DNA from: UBA5796 sp040752455
Lineage (GTDB): Bacteria; Chloroflexota; Anaerolineae; Anaerolineales; Villigracilaceae
DNA: 64,000 nucleotides
Direction: 5' to 3'
Assembly: GCA_049324115.1 (NCBI GenBank)
Contig: JBMOMN010000026.1
Span: 1 to 64,000 of the forward strand
Notes under the pieces: generated by a model
Seen by the model: only the letters and a program-made list of their open reading frames with translations
What the model was told of the DNA's origin: nothing
Databases searched by the model: none
In this document: in pieces, positions 53,614-61,646 of the stretch
How positions within the stretch are numbered: position 1 is the first letter of the stretch
How the letters are laid out: each line of letters opens with the position of its first letter
Position numbers and translations under genes: made by a program

Positions 53614-54090
53614 TCATGCGGATAGGGTGAGGCGGACCGGCGCCTCCTGGCCGAAGAGCCGGAGTTGTACCTGCGGCAGGTCGCCGGGACCGAGGGGCTG
53701 GATCCCGTTTTCCCGGAGCAGGTCACGCTCCCGGGCGGGGAGCGCGGCCGAAGCATGAAAGATGCCCAGCAGGGTGCGGGCGTCGTCGTCCGCGGCGATG
53801 CGGTTGATCGAGACCGCCTCGCACTCGCGGCAGCGGTGGACCAGCATCAACTCGCCGCGGCCGCGGCCGTATTTGTCCCGGCGGTGCTTGAGGGTCAGGG
53901 CCAGCGGCTGCATCGGCGCTTTGCAGGCCGAGAGCCGGTCGCCCGCCGCGTACAGGTCCAGGTGGCGGGACCACAGGCAGTACGGACAGTGGTTGCGGTG
54001 ACGCACGCCCGAAACGACGCGGGCGCTGGAGACCAGGCCGCCGCACTGGGTGCAGCGGAAGTCCCCGAAGGCGGCGGGGCGCGGGGTCAT
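53614..54090 (-). CDS. RNHCP-domain protein
   Basis: A 158-residue protein. CTQCGG near the N-terminus and HRNHCPYCLWSRHLD, containing the R-N-H-C-P motif, define the RNHCP family, and CRECEA provides a third Cys pair. The pattern indicates zinc binding; some relatives are annotated as RNA-binding. The start overlaps the rsgA stop (ATGA). Cotranscription with a ribosome-maturation GTPase suggests a role linked to translation or ribosomes, but this is inference. Confidence 0.88.
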   Translation of the reverse strand: MTPRPAAFGDFRCTQCGGLVSSARVVSGVRHRNHCPYCLWSRHLDLYAAGDRLSACKAPMQPLALTLKHRRDKYGRGRGELMLVHRCRECEAVSINRIAADDDARTLLGIFHASAALPARERDLLRENGIQPLGPGDLPQVQLRLFGQEAPVRLTLSA

Positions 54091-55088
54091 GGCGTCCTCT
54101 TTGGGGAAAGTTCCCCGCTCAGGCGCACGTAGCTCTGGTAGCGCTGCGGGCTGACCTGCCCGGCCATGACCGCCTTGCGGACGGCGCAGCCGGGTTCTTC
54201 ATCGTGGCGGCAGCTCAGGCCGAACCTGCACCGGCCGACGTATCCGGCCATTTCGGGGAAGAAGAGCGCCAGGTCGCCGTCGCGCACGTCCCACAGGCCG
54301 AACTCGCGCATCCCGGGCGTGTCCACCACTGCGCCGCCGAAGTCCAGGTCGAACATTTCGAGGTGGGTGGTGGTGTGGCGGCCCTTGCCCTGGCCGCCCC
54401 GTCCCACTTCGCGGACGCGCAGGCCCAGTCCCGGCTGGAGGGCGTTGAGCAGGGTGGTCTTGCCCACGCCGGACTTGCCGACCAGCACCGAGGTGCGGCC
54501 GAGTAAGTCCTGCCTGAGTTCGTCCAGGCCCTCGCCGGTGACGGCGCTGACCCTCCGCACCGGGTAGCCGGCGCGGCGGTAGATGTCGAGGGCTTCGTCG
54601 AGTTGGCGGTCGTTCCCGGCCAGGTCGAGCTTGGTGATGACGACCAGCGACGGCAGGCCGGAGGCTTCCGCCGAGACGAGGTAGCGGTCGAGCAGGCTCC
54701 ATTTGGGCGGGGGACTGGCGGCGGCGAAGACGGGGATGACCTGGTCGGCGTTGGCGACGATGACCTGCTCGCTGGCCCCGTAGCCGGGCGCGGGCCGCGA
54801 AAGCCTGGACCGGCGGGGCAGGACCTCGTTGATCAGGCCGGTCCCGTCCCCCGCGTCTATGAAGCGGACACGGTCGCCGATGGCTACCGGGTCGGCGTGC
54901 TCGATCTCGCGCACTTCACGGACGTTGTGGCGCAGCGAGGTCGGGTCGGCGATGGGGTAGATGAGTTGCTTGCGTATGAGGGACGAGAGTTCGCAGTCTA
55001 TTTCTCGCCCGTTGGCGCGGACAGTGTAGTGTCCGGTGGTTTTGCGATAGACGACACCCTGGCCGTCTTCGTTGGAGTTGGTAGGCAT
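54087..55088 (-). CDS. rsgA: ribosome small-subunit-dependent GTPase A
   Basis: A 333-residue circularly permuted GTPase. An N-terminal OB-fold (VYRKTTGHYTVRANGREIDC) is followed by G4 (ITKLDL), G1 (GKSGVGKT) and G3 (DTPGMREFG), in the order typical of RsgA. TTTHLEMF matches the conserved switch-I loop region. The C-terminal zinc site reads CRFGLSCRHDEEPGC. It tests or matures the 30S subunit. AGGAAA precedes the ATG. Behind it lies a leader with two terminators. Confidence 0.95.
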   Translation of the reverse strand: MPTNSNEDGQGVVYRKTTGHYTVRANGREIDCELSSLIRKQLIYPIADPTSLRHNVREVREIEHADPVAIGDRVRFIDAGDGTGLINEVLPRRSRLSRPAPGYGASEQVIVANADQVIPVFAAASPPPKWSLLDRYLVSAEASGLPSLVVITKLDLAGNDRQLDEALDIYRRAGYPVRRVSAVTGEGLDELRQDLLGRTSVLVGKSGVGKTTLLNALQPGLGLRVREVGRGGQGKGRHTTTHLEMFDLDFGGAVVDTPGMREFGLWDVRDGDLALFFPEMAGYVGRCRFGLSCRHDEEPGCAVRKAVMAGQVSPQRYQSYVRLSGELSPKRTP

Positions 55089-55269
55089 TGTCAGGGTTTC
55101 CTGTCAGCGTGCCCCGCGGCGGCTTTTGGCAGACCGGGGATGGGGCGCGGGATAAGCGGGTAAAGGTTCGGGAAAGCTGCCCGTTTCGATAACGGCGGGC
55201 AGGCAAAGGGTCCGGGATGATGCGGGCTTGAGCCGCTTGGGCTTGCATGAAAATGTTCCTTTCGATGGA

Positions 55270-55307
55270 ATAAAAAAACCGGCCAGGGGAAAAGTCCCGT
55301 GGCCGGT
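55270..55307 (-). terminator. terminator-like hairpin upstream of rsgA
   Basis: ACCGGCCA pairs with TGGCCGGT, with an inner GGG/CCC pair; on the minus strand the stem is followed by TTTTTTTATT. It stands about 180 bases before the rsgA ATG, so it either ends the upstream leader transcript or attenuates rsgA. Confidence 0.82.
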
Positions 55308-55449
55308 GGAAGTGTCTGGCGCCGTCGCGCGTCAATGCCTGGCAGCCTATCCGGGAAAAGGAGTACAGGCATCAGCTTGCCGGTTTCCAGCGGACTGAAG
55401 TCCGCACTCCAAGAATTATCGGATAGAGAATTATCCTTCGACGCGGCGG

Positions 55450-55489
55450 ATTAAATAAAAGCCACGGGCGTATGGATGCGCCCGTGGCT
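55450..55489 (-). terminator. terminator after the 22-codon leader ORF
   Basis: An 11-bp perfect stem AGCCACGGGCG/CGCCCGTGGCT with an eight-base loop, followed on the minus strand by TTTTATTTAA. Confidence 0.85.
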
Positions 55490-55516
55490 GTAAAATTTGC
55501 GAGATGGCAGATGGCC

Positions 55517-55585
55517 CTACACAGCGACCCGGAGACGCGCCCATACGAGTTGTACACGGATGACAACCGATGCCATATTCAACAT
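55517..55585 (-). CDS. 22-residue valine/leucine-rich peptide (possible leader peptide)
   Basis: The ORF reads MLNMASVVIRVQLVWARLRV and then AV before TAG. It starts 11 bases after AAGGAG and sits between a consensus-like promoter (55630-55658) and a strong terminator (55450-55489). Six of the 22 residues are Val, with Ile and several Leu, which recalls regulatory leader peptides of branched-chain amino-acid operons, but the downstream genes are rsgA and RNHCP. It may be an attenuator leader or a stand-alone small protein; no homologue is known to me. Confidence 0.4.
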   Translation of the reverse strand: MLNMASVVIRVQLVWARLRVAV

Positions 55586-55629
55586 AAAACTCGCGTCTCC
55601 TTTCCTTAGAATTCAATTAACCGGGCTGT

Positions 55630-55658
55630 AGTTTACCAGCGGCGCGGAGGGATGTCAA
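55630..55658 (-). promoter_or_regulatory. promoter of the leader-peptide transcript
   Basis: On the minus strand a perfect TTGACA (complement of 55653-55658), a 17-base spacer and TAAACT (complement of 55630-55635), about 25 bases before AAGGAG of the small ORF. Confidence 0.6.
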
Positions 55659-55666
55659 GATGGATT

Positions 55667-55993
55667 TTACTTTTTGCGGCGTCCGGCCTGTTCGTTCTCT
55701 TCCTCGTCTATCAACGCCGTGAGCAGCCGCAGGGCGGTGGCTTTGCGGTTTGGTTCCTTGATCAGGCTCAATTTGTGGGCGATCTCGGCCTCGAAGGTTT
55801 CGGATTCCGAGACGCGGGGGAGTAATCCGGCAGCCCGGTAAGCGGTTTCTGTCGGGATCTTGAAGGCGCGGGCGATGGCGGCCAGCGTCGTCGGCCTGGG
55901 ATAGGTTTTCTCGTTCAACAATTTGTTGATCACCGCCCGGCTCAGGTCGGCCGCCCGCGCCAGATCGGATTGTGACCATTGGCGCTTGTTCAT
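55667..55993 (-). CDS. XRE-family regulator with C-terminal helical extension
   Basis: A 108-residue protein. Residues about 6-62 form the HTH: WSQSDLARAADLSRAVINKLLNEKTYPRPTTLAAIARAFKIPTETAYRAAGLLPR as the whole DNA-binding region. The remaining 45 residues are acidic-to-basic helical (FEAEIAHKLSLIKEPNRKATALRLLTALIDEE) and end GRRKK. It differs from the 48123 regulator by this extension. No operator has been recognised. A promoter for the leader transcript begins only a few bases past its stop. Confidence 0.9.
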   Translation of the reverse strand: MNKRQWSQSDLARAADLSRAVINKLLNEKTYPRPTTLAAIARAFKIPTETAYRAAGLLPRVSESETFEAEIAHKLSLIKEPNRKATALRLLTALIDEEENEQAGRRKK

Positions 55994-56373
55994 TTCCGTC
56001 AGGAGCCAATTAAAAAAAATGGGTCGTTAGGTGTGTTCATTGTGCAATATTCTCCATGCCTGAGGGGGGAACAGGTTTGCGTTTTGATAATGGCAACGAG
56101 AGGGGTAATGGTGAAAGGCCTGCCGCAACTTGGGTGAATAATCGCAGTGCCCTATTCCCCCACTCGCATCCATTATAGTCCATTCGCAGTGAATATCAGC
56201 CATGGTTTCATTGCGTTCCATAAATTGGGCTTTTAAGTAGTTCCGCCCGGCCTGAGGGGGGCAGGTCGAGCAGAACTAATCAATATTATAGCGATAATTT
56301 GTTTCCAGGCATAAACTCTTTGTTGCCAGTTTGGTGATGCGGGTCTGCGGGCTGAAATGTCCGGCCTGCTTGC
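55994..56373. other. intergenic region, no gene recognised
   Basis: The 12-base word GCCTGAGGGGGG occurs twice on the plus strand, at 56058-56069 and 56250-56261, 192 bases apart. A minus-strand ORF (56221-56027) has no convincing ribosome site or family. Nothing else is seen. Confidence 0.5.
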
Positions 56374-57357
56374 CTAATGTTTCTTTTCCTTCTTCGGTTT
56401 CTTCGCCAGCCCGGTTTTGAGGAACAGCCACGGCGCGCCGAAGCCGGCCCAGAGCGCCACGCTCGCATAGCGGACGTAGCGCAGGATGTAACCGGCCGCG
56501 GAGGCGTCTGAGGCGAGGAGGGCGAAGAGGTAGTCCAGGCCCAGGTAGATGGCGAACAGGCCGACCATCCCGGCGGCGTAACGGACGATCTTGATCCACG
56601 CCGACCCCTCAACGCTGAACCGGGCATATTTTTGCATCAGGCTGACGCCGGTCACCGCGCCGAACAGGAATCCGCCCAGGGTGAAGTAGTGACTGGCGTC
56701 CCGCGCTTCGGCGGCGAAACCGGCCCACTCTGCCGGGTCGGGGCTGCCGGAGATGATCCAAAGGACCAGAAAACCGCCCAGGATGACGATTGCCGAGGCG
56801 GCGAATCCCCATAAGAGTTGGCGATTCAGCGCCTGTTCCCTCCACCAGCCGAGGAAGCGCCTTTCGTACCGGATGAAGAGGGCCAGCATCCCCAAACCGA
56901 TCAGCCAGCCGCCGAGCACGTCGTGGGGGAAGTGGACACCCAGGTACAGGCGCGAGACGCCGATGAGGATCAAAAGGAGGGCGATGAGCCTCCATCCCCA
57001 GGTCGTTTTGAGCCGCCGCCCGATCAGCCCCCAGACGGCCAGGGTGTTGCTGGCGTGCGAGGAGGGGATGCCGTAGGACGTTTCGGTGGACAGCGCTTCG
57101 ACGCCCCCGATCCAGTAGGGACGCGGCTGGTGCAGAAGCTGTTTGAAATATGAGGCCGGGACATCGGTCAGGATCAGGATGAAGAGCACCCGCAGCCCGG
57201 TCGCCTGGTCCACGCACCAGAAAATGGCCGGGATGAAGACGATGTAAAACTCGACCGTGCCCAGGAAGGTGGCAGCCTGCATGAGTCCGTCCAGCCCGGG
57301 GCCGAAGGTTTGCAGCCATTGGATCAATGTGATGCCGAATTGGTAGAGTCCGTCCAT
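56374..57357 (-). CDS. PAP2-superfamily membrane phosphatase
   Basis: A 327-residue membrane protein with six or more helices. All three motifs are present: KQLLHQPRP (motif 1, K-x6-R-P), IPSSHASN (motif 2, P-S-x-H) and SRLYLGVHFPHDVLGG (motif 3, S-R-x5-H-x3-D). It probably dephosphorylates undecaprenyl pyrophosphate or phosphatidate on the outer face of the membrane. About 80 C-terminal residues form extra helices beyond the phosphatase core. Confidence 0.93.
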   Translation of the reverse strand: MDGLYQFGITLIQWLQTFGPGLDGLMQAATFLGTVEFYIVFIPAIFWCVDQATGLRVLFILILTDVPASYFKQLLHQPRPYWIGGVEALSTETSYGIPSSHASNTLAVWGLIGRRLKTTWGWRLIALLLILIGVSRLYLGVHFPHDVLGGWLIGLGMLALFIRYERRFLGWWREQALNRQLLWGFAASAIVILGGFLVLWIISGSPDPAEWAGFAAEARDASHYFTLGGFLFGAVTGVSLMQKYARFSVEGSAWIKIVRYAAGMVGLFAIYLGLDYLFALLASDASAAGYILRYVRYASVALWAGFGAPWLFLKTGLAKKPKKEKKH

Positions 57358-57511
57358 TTATTGCGCCTCCGATCTGTCATCCTGCTTGCTGCGTGATTTA
57401 TTGGAATTTATCCAATTATTTCACATTCGCCCCAAAAGTCAATTGACATCCACCCTGAATTTTGCTAAACTATAATCAAGTTGTCAGACAAATTTTGTTG
57501 AACCAAAGAAT

Positions 57512-58939
57512 ATGCCCACCCTCCTCGTAAAACACGCTTACCTCGTCACAATGGACGACCACCAGCGGGAATTCCCGGATGGTGGTCTTTTCGTTCGAGA
57601 CGGCTTCGTCGAAAACGTCGGGCAGACTTCCAGCCTGCCTGCGGATGCAGACGAGGTGCTCGACCTGTCGGGCCACGTGCTGCTGCCGGGGCTGGTCAAC
57701 ACCCACCACCACTTCTACCAGACCCTGACCCGCGCCGTCCCCGCCGCGCAGGACGCGAATCTCTTCAACTGGCTCAAGACCCTCTACCCGATCTGGGCGC
57801 GGCTGACGCCGGAGGACATTTTCATTTCGACCCAGACCGCGCTCTCGGAACTGGCGTTATCTGGGTGTACGACCGCCTCCGACCACCTTTACCTTTTCCC
57901 CAACGGCTCACGCCTGGACGATGAAATTGCCGCCGCTAAAGAAGTCGGACTCCGGCTCCAGGCTTCGCGCGGCTCGATGAGCCTGAGCGAAAAAGACGGC
58001 GGCCTCCCGCCCGACAGCGTGGTGGACACTGAAGCCCACATCCTGAAAGATTCCCAACGCCTGATCGAGACCTATCACGATCCCAACCCCGGCGCGATGA
58101 CCCAGGTGGTGCTGGCCCCCTGCTCGCCCTTCAGCGTCACCGGCGACCTGATGCGCGAATCGGCCAAACTGGCCCGGGAGTACGGCGTCCACCTGCACAC
58201 CCACCTGGCCGAGACCGAGGACGAGGAGCAGTTCTGCCTGCAAAAGTTCGGCCACCGTCCGGTCGGGTACATGCAGGAAGTGGGCTGGGTCGGCGAGGAC
58301 GTCTGGTTTGCCCATGCGGTCTGGGTCAACGACGAGGAGATCGGCGTCTTCGCGGAGCACAGATGCGGCGTGGCCCATTGCCCCACCTCGAATATGCGGC
58401 TGGCTTCCGGCATCGCTCCGATCAAGGAATATCGCGCCGCGGGTGTCAACGTCGGTCTCGGCGTGGACGGCTCGGCCTCCAACGACGGTTCGCACCTGCT
58501 GGCCGAAGTCCGCCAGGCGATGTTGTTGGCGCGAGTGCGGGAAGGAATGACCGGCTACTCATTGTCCAGACCCACCTCTCCGGCTCTCACCCCATTTTCG
58601 GAGAAAATGGGAGGAGTGGGAGGGGGGTTGATGACCGCTCGGGAGGCCCTCACTCTCGGCACGCGCGGCGGGGCGGCAGTGCTGGGACGCAGTGACATCG
58701 GCTCGCTCGAACCCGGCAAGTGCGCCGATTTCTTTGCCATAAATCTCAACCGTCTCGATTACGCCGGGGGCGCGGTCCACGACCCGGTGGCGGCGGTGGT
58801 CTTCTGCCAGCCTGTCAGGGTGGATCTGACTGTAGTCGGTGGCAGGCCCATCGTCCGGGACGGCCATCTCGTCAGCCTGGACGAGAGCCGCCTGGTCGAG
58901 CGTCATAACCGGGCCGCGAAACGCCTCCTGGCAGGATGA
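57512..58939 (+). CDS. 8-oxoguanine deaminase-like amidohydrolase
   Basis: A 475-residue member of the amidohydrolase superfamily (SsnA/guanine deaminase/8-oxoguanine deaminase branch). VNTHHHFYQTL carries the H-x-H metal pair, HTHLAETEDEEQFC the next His, AHAVWVNDEEI another, and GLGVDGSASNDGSHLL the catalytic Asp. It removes an amino group from a purine or related ring. ATG 57512 is 5' of LLVKHAYLVTMDDH. It carries an in-frame palindromic insertion near 58562-58632. Its stop overlaps the start of the DUF6922 gene (ATGA). First gene of the purine cluster. Confidence 0.85.
   Translation: MPTLLVKHAYLVTMDDHQREFPDGGLFVRDGFVENVGQTSSLPADADEVLDLSGHVLLPGLVNTHHHFYQTLTRAVPAAQDANLFNWLKTLYPIWARLTPEDIFISTQTALSELALSGCTTASDHLYLFPNGSRLDDEIAAAKEVGLRLQASRGSMSLSEKDGGLPPDSVVDTEAHILKDSQRLIETYHDPNPGAMTQVVLAPCSPFSVTGDLMRESAKLAREYGVHLHTHLAETEDEEQFCLQKFGHRPVGYMQEVGWVGEDVWFAHAVWVNDEEIGVFAEHRCGVAHCPTSNMRLASGIAPIKEYRAAGVNVGLGVDGSASNDGSHLLAEVRQAMLLARVREGMTGYSLSRPTSPALTPFSEKMGGVGGGLMTAREALTLGTRGGAAVLGRSDIGSLEPGKCADFFAINLNRLDYAGGAVHDPVAAVVFCQPVRVDLTVVGGRPIVRDGHLVSLDESRLVERHNRAAKRLLAG
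58562..58632 (+). repeat. in-frame palindromic insertion in the 8-oxoguanine deaminase-like gene
   Basis: CCATTTTC-GGA-GAAAATGG (58592-58610) is flanked by CACCTCTCCGGCTCTCACCC and GGAGGAGTGGGAGGGGGG. It encodes SRPTSPALTPFSEKMGGVGG in a loop absent from the usual family pattern, and the frame is kept. Confidence 0.65.
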
Positions 58940-59247
58940 TCCCCGTGCCCAAATTGCCCGATTCGGCCAAACGTTTTTTCTGGGACATCAATGTGGAAAC
59001 CCTGGATGTGGCTGCCCACCCGCGCTTTGTCATCGAGCGGCTGCTGGAATACGGCGATTTCCCGGAGTTGAAGTGGCTGTTCCGGGAGTTTTCGCGGGAT
59101 GAGATTGTGGATGTCATCAAGCGGACGCGGCGCTTGTCCCGAAGACGGGCCAGCGCCTGGGCCAATTATTTCGATATTCGACGAGATGAAGTGCTATGTT
59201 TGAGCAAGCCCTCCCCGAGTCAACCCGCCGCTATCTGGCCTTATTAG
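58936..59247 (+). CDS. DUF6922-like protein, putative antitoxin partner
   Basis: A 103-residue protein: PDSAKRFFWDINVETLDVAAHPRFVIERLLEYGDFPELKWLFREF fits the DUF6922 pattern, and RTRRLSRRRASAWANYFDI is a basic helix. Its start overlaps the deaminase stop and its end overlaps the AbiEii gene by 52 bases. DUF6922 genes are commonly found next to AbiEii/AbiGii-type nucleotidyltransferases and are thought to be the partner or antitoxin. The pair is embedded in a metabolic operon. Confidence 0.75.
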   Translation: MIPVPKLPDSAKRFFWDINVETLDVAAHPRFVIERLLEYGDFPELKWLFREFSRDEIVDVIKRTRRLSRRRASAWANYFDIRRDEVLCLSKPSPSQPAAIWPY

Positions 59248-59831
59248 CCGGGAAAAACATCAGCCGGCCTTTTTACCTGGCTGGCGGCACAGCCGTGGCT
59301 TTGTATCTTGGCCACAGGATTTCGGTTGATCTGGATTTTTTTACACTCGAACACTTCGACATCGAACGTTTGGAAGAAGCACTGCAAGGTTTTGAAACGT
59401 ACCGGCGTGATCGGGTTGCAGAAGATACCCTGCTGGGATGGCTCGAAGATTTGCGAATCAGTTTCTTCCGCTATCGTTATAGCCTCCTGGCCCAACCCGG
59501 GATGGCGCTGCAAACAAAGATTTTGCAATTGCCCGACCTGGCTGCGATGAAGATCGAAGCCATTGCCCAAAGGAATACCCGCCGGGATTTTGTGGATTTG
59601 TATTTCATTGCTCAAAAAGCCGGGATTTCTCCCGAACAGGCTATCGAGTATCATCGCCAAAAATACGCAGGTCTGAATGTGAATTTAACTCACATCGTCC
59701 TTTCGCTTGGCTATTTCGACGAAGCGGACAACGACGTAATGCCGGAGATGCTTATCCCTGCATCATGGCCAGACATCAAAAAATACTTTCAATCGGAGAG
59801 CAAGGCTTTGCTCCGAAAATTTGTTTCGTGA
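59196..59831 (+). CDS. AbiEii/AbiGii-family nucleotidyltransferase (toxin-like)
   Basis: A 211-residue protein. The N-terminus has FYLAGGTAVALYLGHRISVDLDFFTLEHFD, the family nucleotidyltransferase signature with GG-T and D-x-D. RDFVDLYFIAQ and KIEAIAQRNTRRD are typical later segments. Relatives act as toxins of type IV-like abortive-infection systems that add nucleotides to tRNA. The gene overlaps DUF6922 by 52 bases. It has no transposase or phage genes around it. Confidence 0.88.
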   Translation: MFEQALPESTRRYLALLAGKNISRPFYLAGGTAVALYLGHRISVDLDFFTLEHFDIERLEEALQGFETYRRDRVAEDTLLGWLEDLRISFFRYRYSLLAQPGMALQTKILQLPDLAAMKIEAIAQRNTRRDFVDLYFIAQKAGISPEQAIEYHRQKYAGLNVNLTHIVLSLGYFDEADNDVMPEMLIPASWPDIKKYFQSESKALLRKFVS

Positions 59832-59851
59832 ACCACTGCTTTGGAGCTTTC

Positions 59852-61645
59852 ATGCCGTTTCCCATGCCAATTTCCCGTAATCTGATCGCCGTCGCCATGG
59901 GCCGCGCGCCCGCAGACCTGGTCATCCGTAACGGCGAATGGGTCTGCGTCCAGTCCGGGGAGATCGTCCCGGAGACCGACGTCGCCGTCAAGGACGGGCG
60001 CATCGCCTACGTGGGCGGGAGCGCAGACCACTGCATCGGGCCGGAGACGAAGGTGATCGAAGCCGAGAGCCGTTATCTCGTCCCAGGCTTGCTCGACGGG
60101 CACATGCACGTCGAATCGGGCATGGTCACGGTGTCGGAGTTCGTGCGGGCGGTCGCGCCGCGCGGCTCCACCGGCCTGTTCATTGACCCGCACGAGATCG
60201 CCAACGTCTTCGGCTTGAAAGGGGTCAAATTGATGGCGGACGAAGCCGCCGGACAGCCGATCCACGTTTGGGTGCAGATGCCCTCCTGCGTGCCATCCGC
60301 GCCGGGGATGGAGACGCCGGGCGCGTCCATCGGCCCCGACGAGGTGGCCGAAGCCATGACCTGGCCGGGGATCATCGGCCTGGGCGAGATGATGAACTTC
60401 CCCGGCGTGTTCAACGGGGACGAAAAGATGCTGGCCGAGATGGATGCCACCCGTCGCGCCGGGAAGGTCATCGGGGGGCACTATGCCAGCCCGGACCTGG
60501 GCCTGCCTTTCCACGGCTACGCGGCCGGCGGCCCGGAGGACGACCACGAGGGCACGCGTGTCGAAGACGCGGTGGCCCGCGTCCGCCAGGGGATGAAGGC
60601 CATGCTGCGCTACGGTTCGGCCTGGCAGGACGTGGCGGCCCAGGTCATGGCCGTCACCGAATCGGGACTCGATCCCCGGCATTTCATCCTTTGCACCGAC
60701 GACAGCCACGCCGCCACCCTGACCCAGGAGGGCCACATGGACCGGGTGCTGCGTCACGCCATTGCGCAGGGCCTCGACCCGTTGACCGCGATCCAGATGT
60801 GTACCCTCAACACTGCCGAACACTTTGGCCTGTCGCGTGAGATGGGCCAGATCGCCCCCGGCCGCTGGGCCGACGTGGTGCTGGTCAAGGACTTGTACGA
60901 TTTCCGCGCCGACCTGGTGATCGCCAGGGGGCAGGTGATCGCCGAAAGCGGCGAACTGCTGGTGGAGCTGCCTTCCCGTCATTACCCGGATTGGGCCACC
61001 CGGAGCGTCAACATCGGACGGAGGCTTGCGGCGGATGATTTTGTGATCCGGGCCGAAAGCGGGAAGTCGAAAACGGTCAGGGCGAACGTCATCGGCATCA
61101 TCGAAAACCAGGCCCCCACCCGGCACTTGACCTTCGACCTGCGGCCCAACGATGGCGAAATCCATGCCGATCTGCAAAAAGACCTGGCCAAGATCGCCCT
61201 GGTCGAACGGCACCGCGGCAGCGGCGGGGTGACGCTCGGCCTGGTCAGCGGGTTCGGCTTCGAGGCCGGGTGCGGCATCGCTTCCACGGTGGCGCACGAC
61301 AGCCACCACATGATCGTGGTCGGCACGGACGACGCCGACATGGCCCTGGCGGCCAATACCCTGGCGGAAGTCGGCGGCGGGCAGGTGGTGGTGAAAAACG
61401 GCCGGGTAGTGGGACTTGTCGAATTGGGCCTCGCCGGCCTGATGTCCCGCGAGCGGGCCGACGCGGTGGCCCAAAAAGCGGCCACCGTGCTCGAAGGATT
61501 CCGGGCCTGCGGCTGCGCCATCAACAATCCCAACATGACCATGAGCCTGCTGGCGCTGCCGGTCATCCCCGAATTGCGGATTTCGGACAAGGGCCTGGTG
61601 GACGTGACCAAATTTGAATTCATCCCGGTTTTGGAGGCGGGGTAA
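59852..61645 (+). CDS. ade: adenine deaminase
   Basis: A 597-residue Ade-type amidohydrolase; ATG 59852 (MPFPMPISRNL) was chosen because TTGGAG lies upstream, though ATG 59864 is also possible. VPGLLDGHMHVESGMVTVSEF carries the first H-x-H, IDPHEIANVFG and HGYAAGGPEDDHEGTRVEDAVARVRQGMKAMLR follow (catalytic region), and CTDDSHAATL supplies the Asp. The C-terminal half has DIGRRLAADDF-type and GFGFEAGCGIASTVAHDSHHM segments typical of this family. It converts adenine to hypoxanthine. Confidence 0.94.
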   Translation: MPFPMPISRNLIAVAMGRAPADLVIRNGEWVCVQSGEIVPETDVAVKDGRIAYVGGSADHCIGPETKVIEAESRYLVPGLLDGHMHVESGMVTVSEFVRAVAPRGSTGLFIDPHEIANVFGLKGVKLMADEAAGQPIHVWVQMPSCVPSAPGMETPGASIGPDEVAEAMTWPGIIGLGEMMNFPGVFNGDEKMLAEMDATRRAGKVIGGHYASPDLGLPFHGYAAGGPEDDHEGTRVEDAVARVRQGMKAMLRYGSAWQDVAAQVMAVTESGLDPRHFILCTDDSHAATLTQEGHMDRVLRHAIAQGLDPLTAIQMCTLNTAEHFGLSREMGQIAPGRWADVVLVKDLYDFRADLVIARGQVIAESGELLVELPSRHYPDWATRSVNIGRRLAADDFVIRAESGKSKTVRANVIGIIENQAPTRHLTFDLRPNDGEIHADLQKDLAKIALVERHRGSGGVTLGLVSGFGFEAGCGIASTVAHDSHHMIVVGTDDADMALAANTLAEVGGGQVVVKNGRVVGLVELGLAGLMSRERADAVAQKAATVLEGFRACGCAINNPNMTMSLLALPVIPELRISDKGLVDVTKFEFIPVLEAG

Positions 61646-61646
61646 C

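Noticed and set aside
54916..55248. Minus-strand ORF starting MQAQAAQARIIPDP with AAAGGAAC upstream, overlapping rsgA
   Set aside because: It has a reasonable ribosome site but overlaps rsgA out of frame for about 170 bases and shows no recognisable family; a short peptide there cannot be excluded.
56027..56221. Small minus-strand ORF with CHC/HCD residues between XRE and PAP2 genes
   Set aside because: No ribosome site, promoter or recognisable family.
56058..56261. Insertion sequence ends marked by GCCTGAGGGGGG
   Set aside because: The two copies are in the same orientation, only 12 bases long, and no transposase lies between them.
57443..57476. TTGACA and TATAAT before the 57512 gene as a promoter
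   Set aside because: The spacing is 22 bases, too long for a standard promoter; TATAAT alone may still act.
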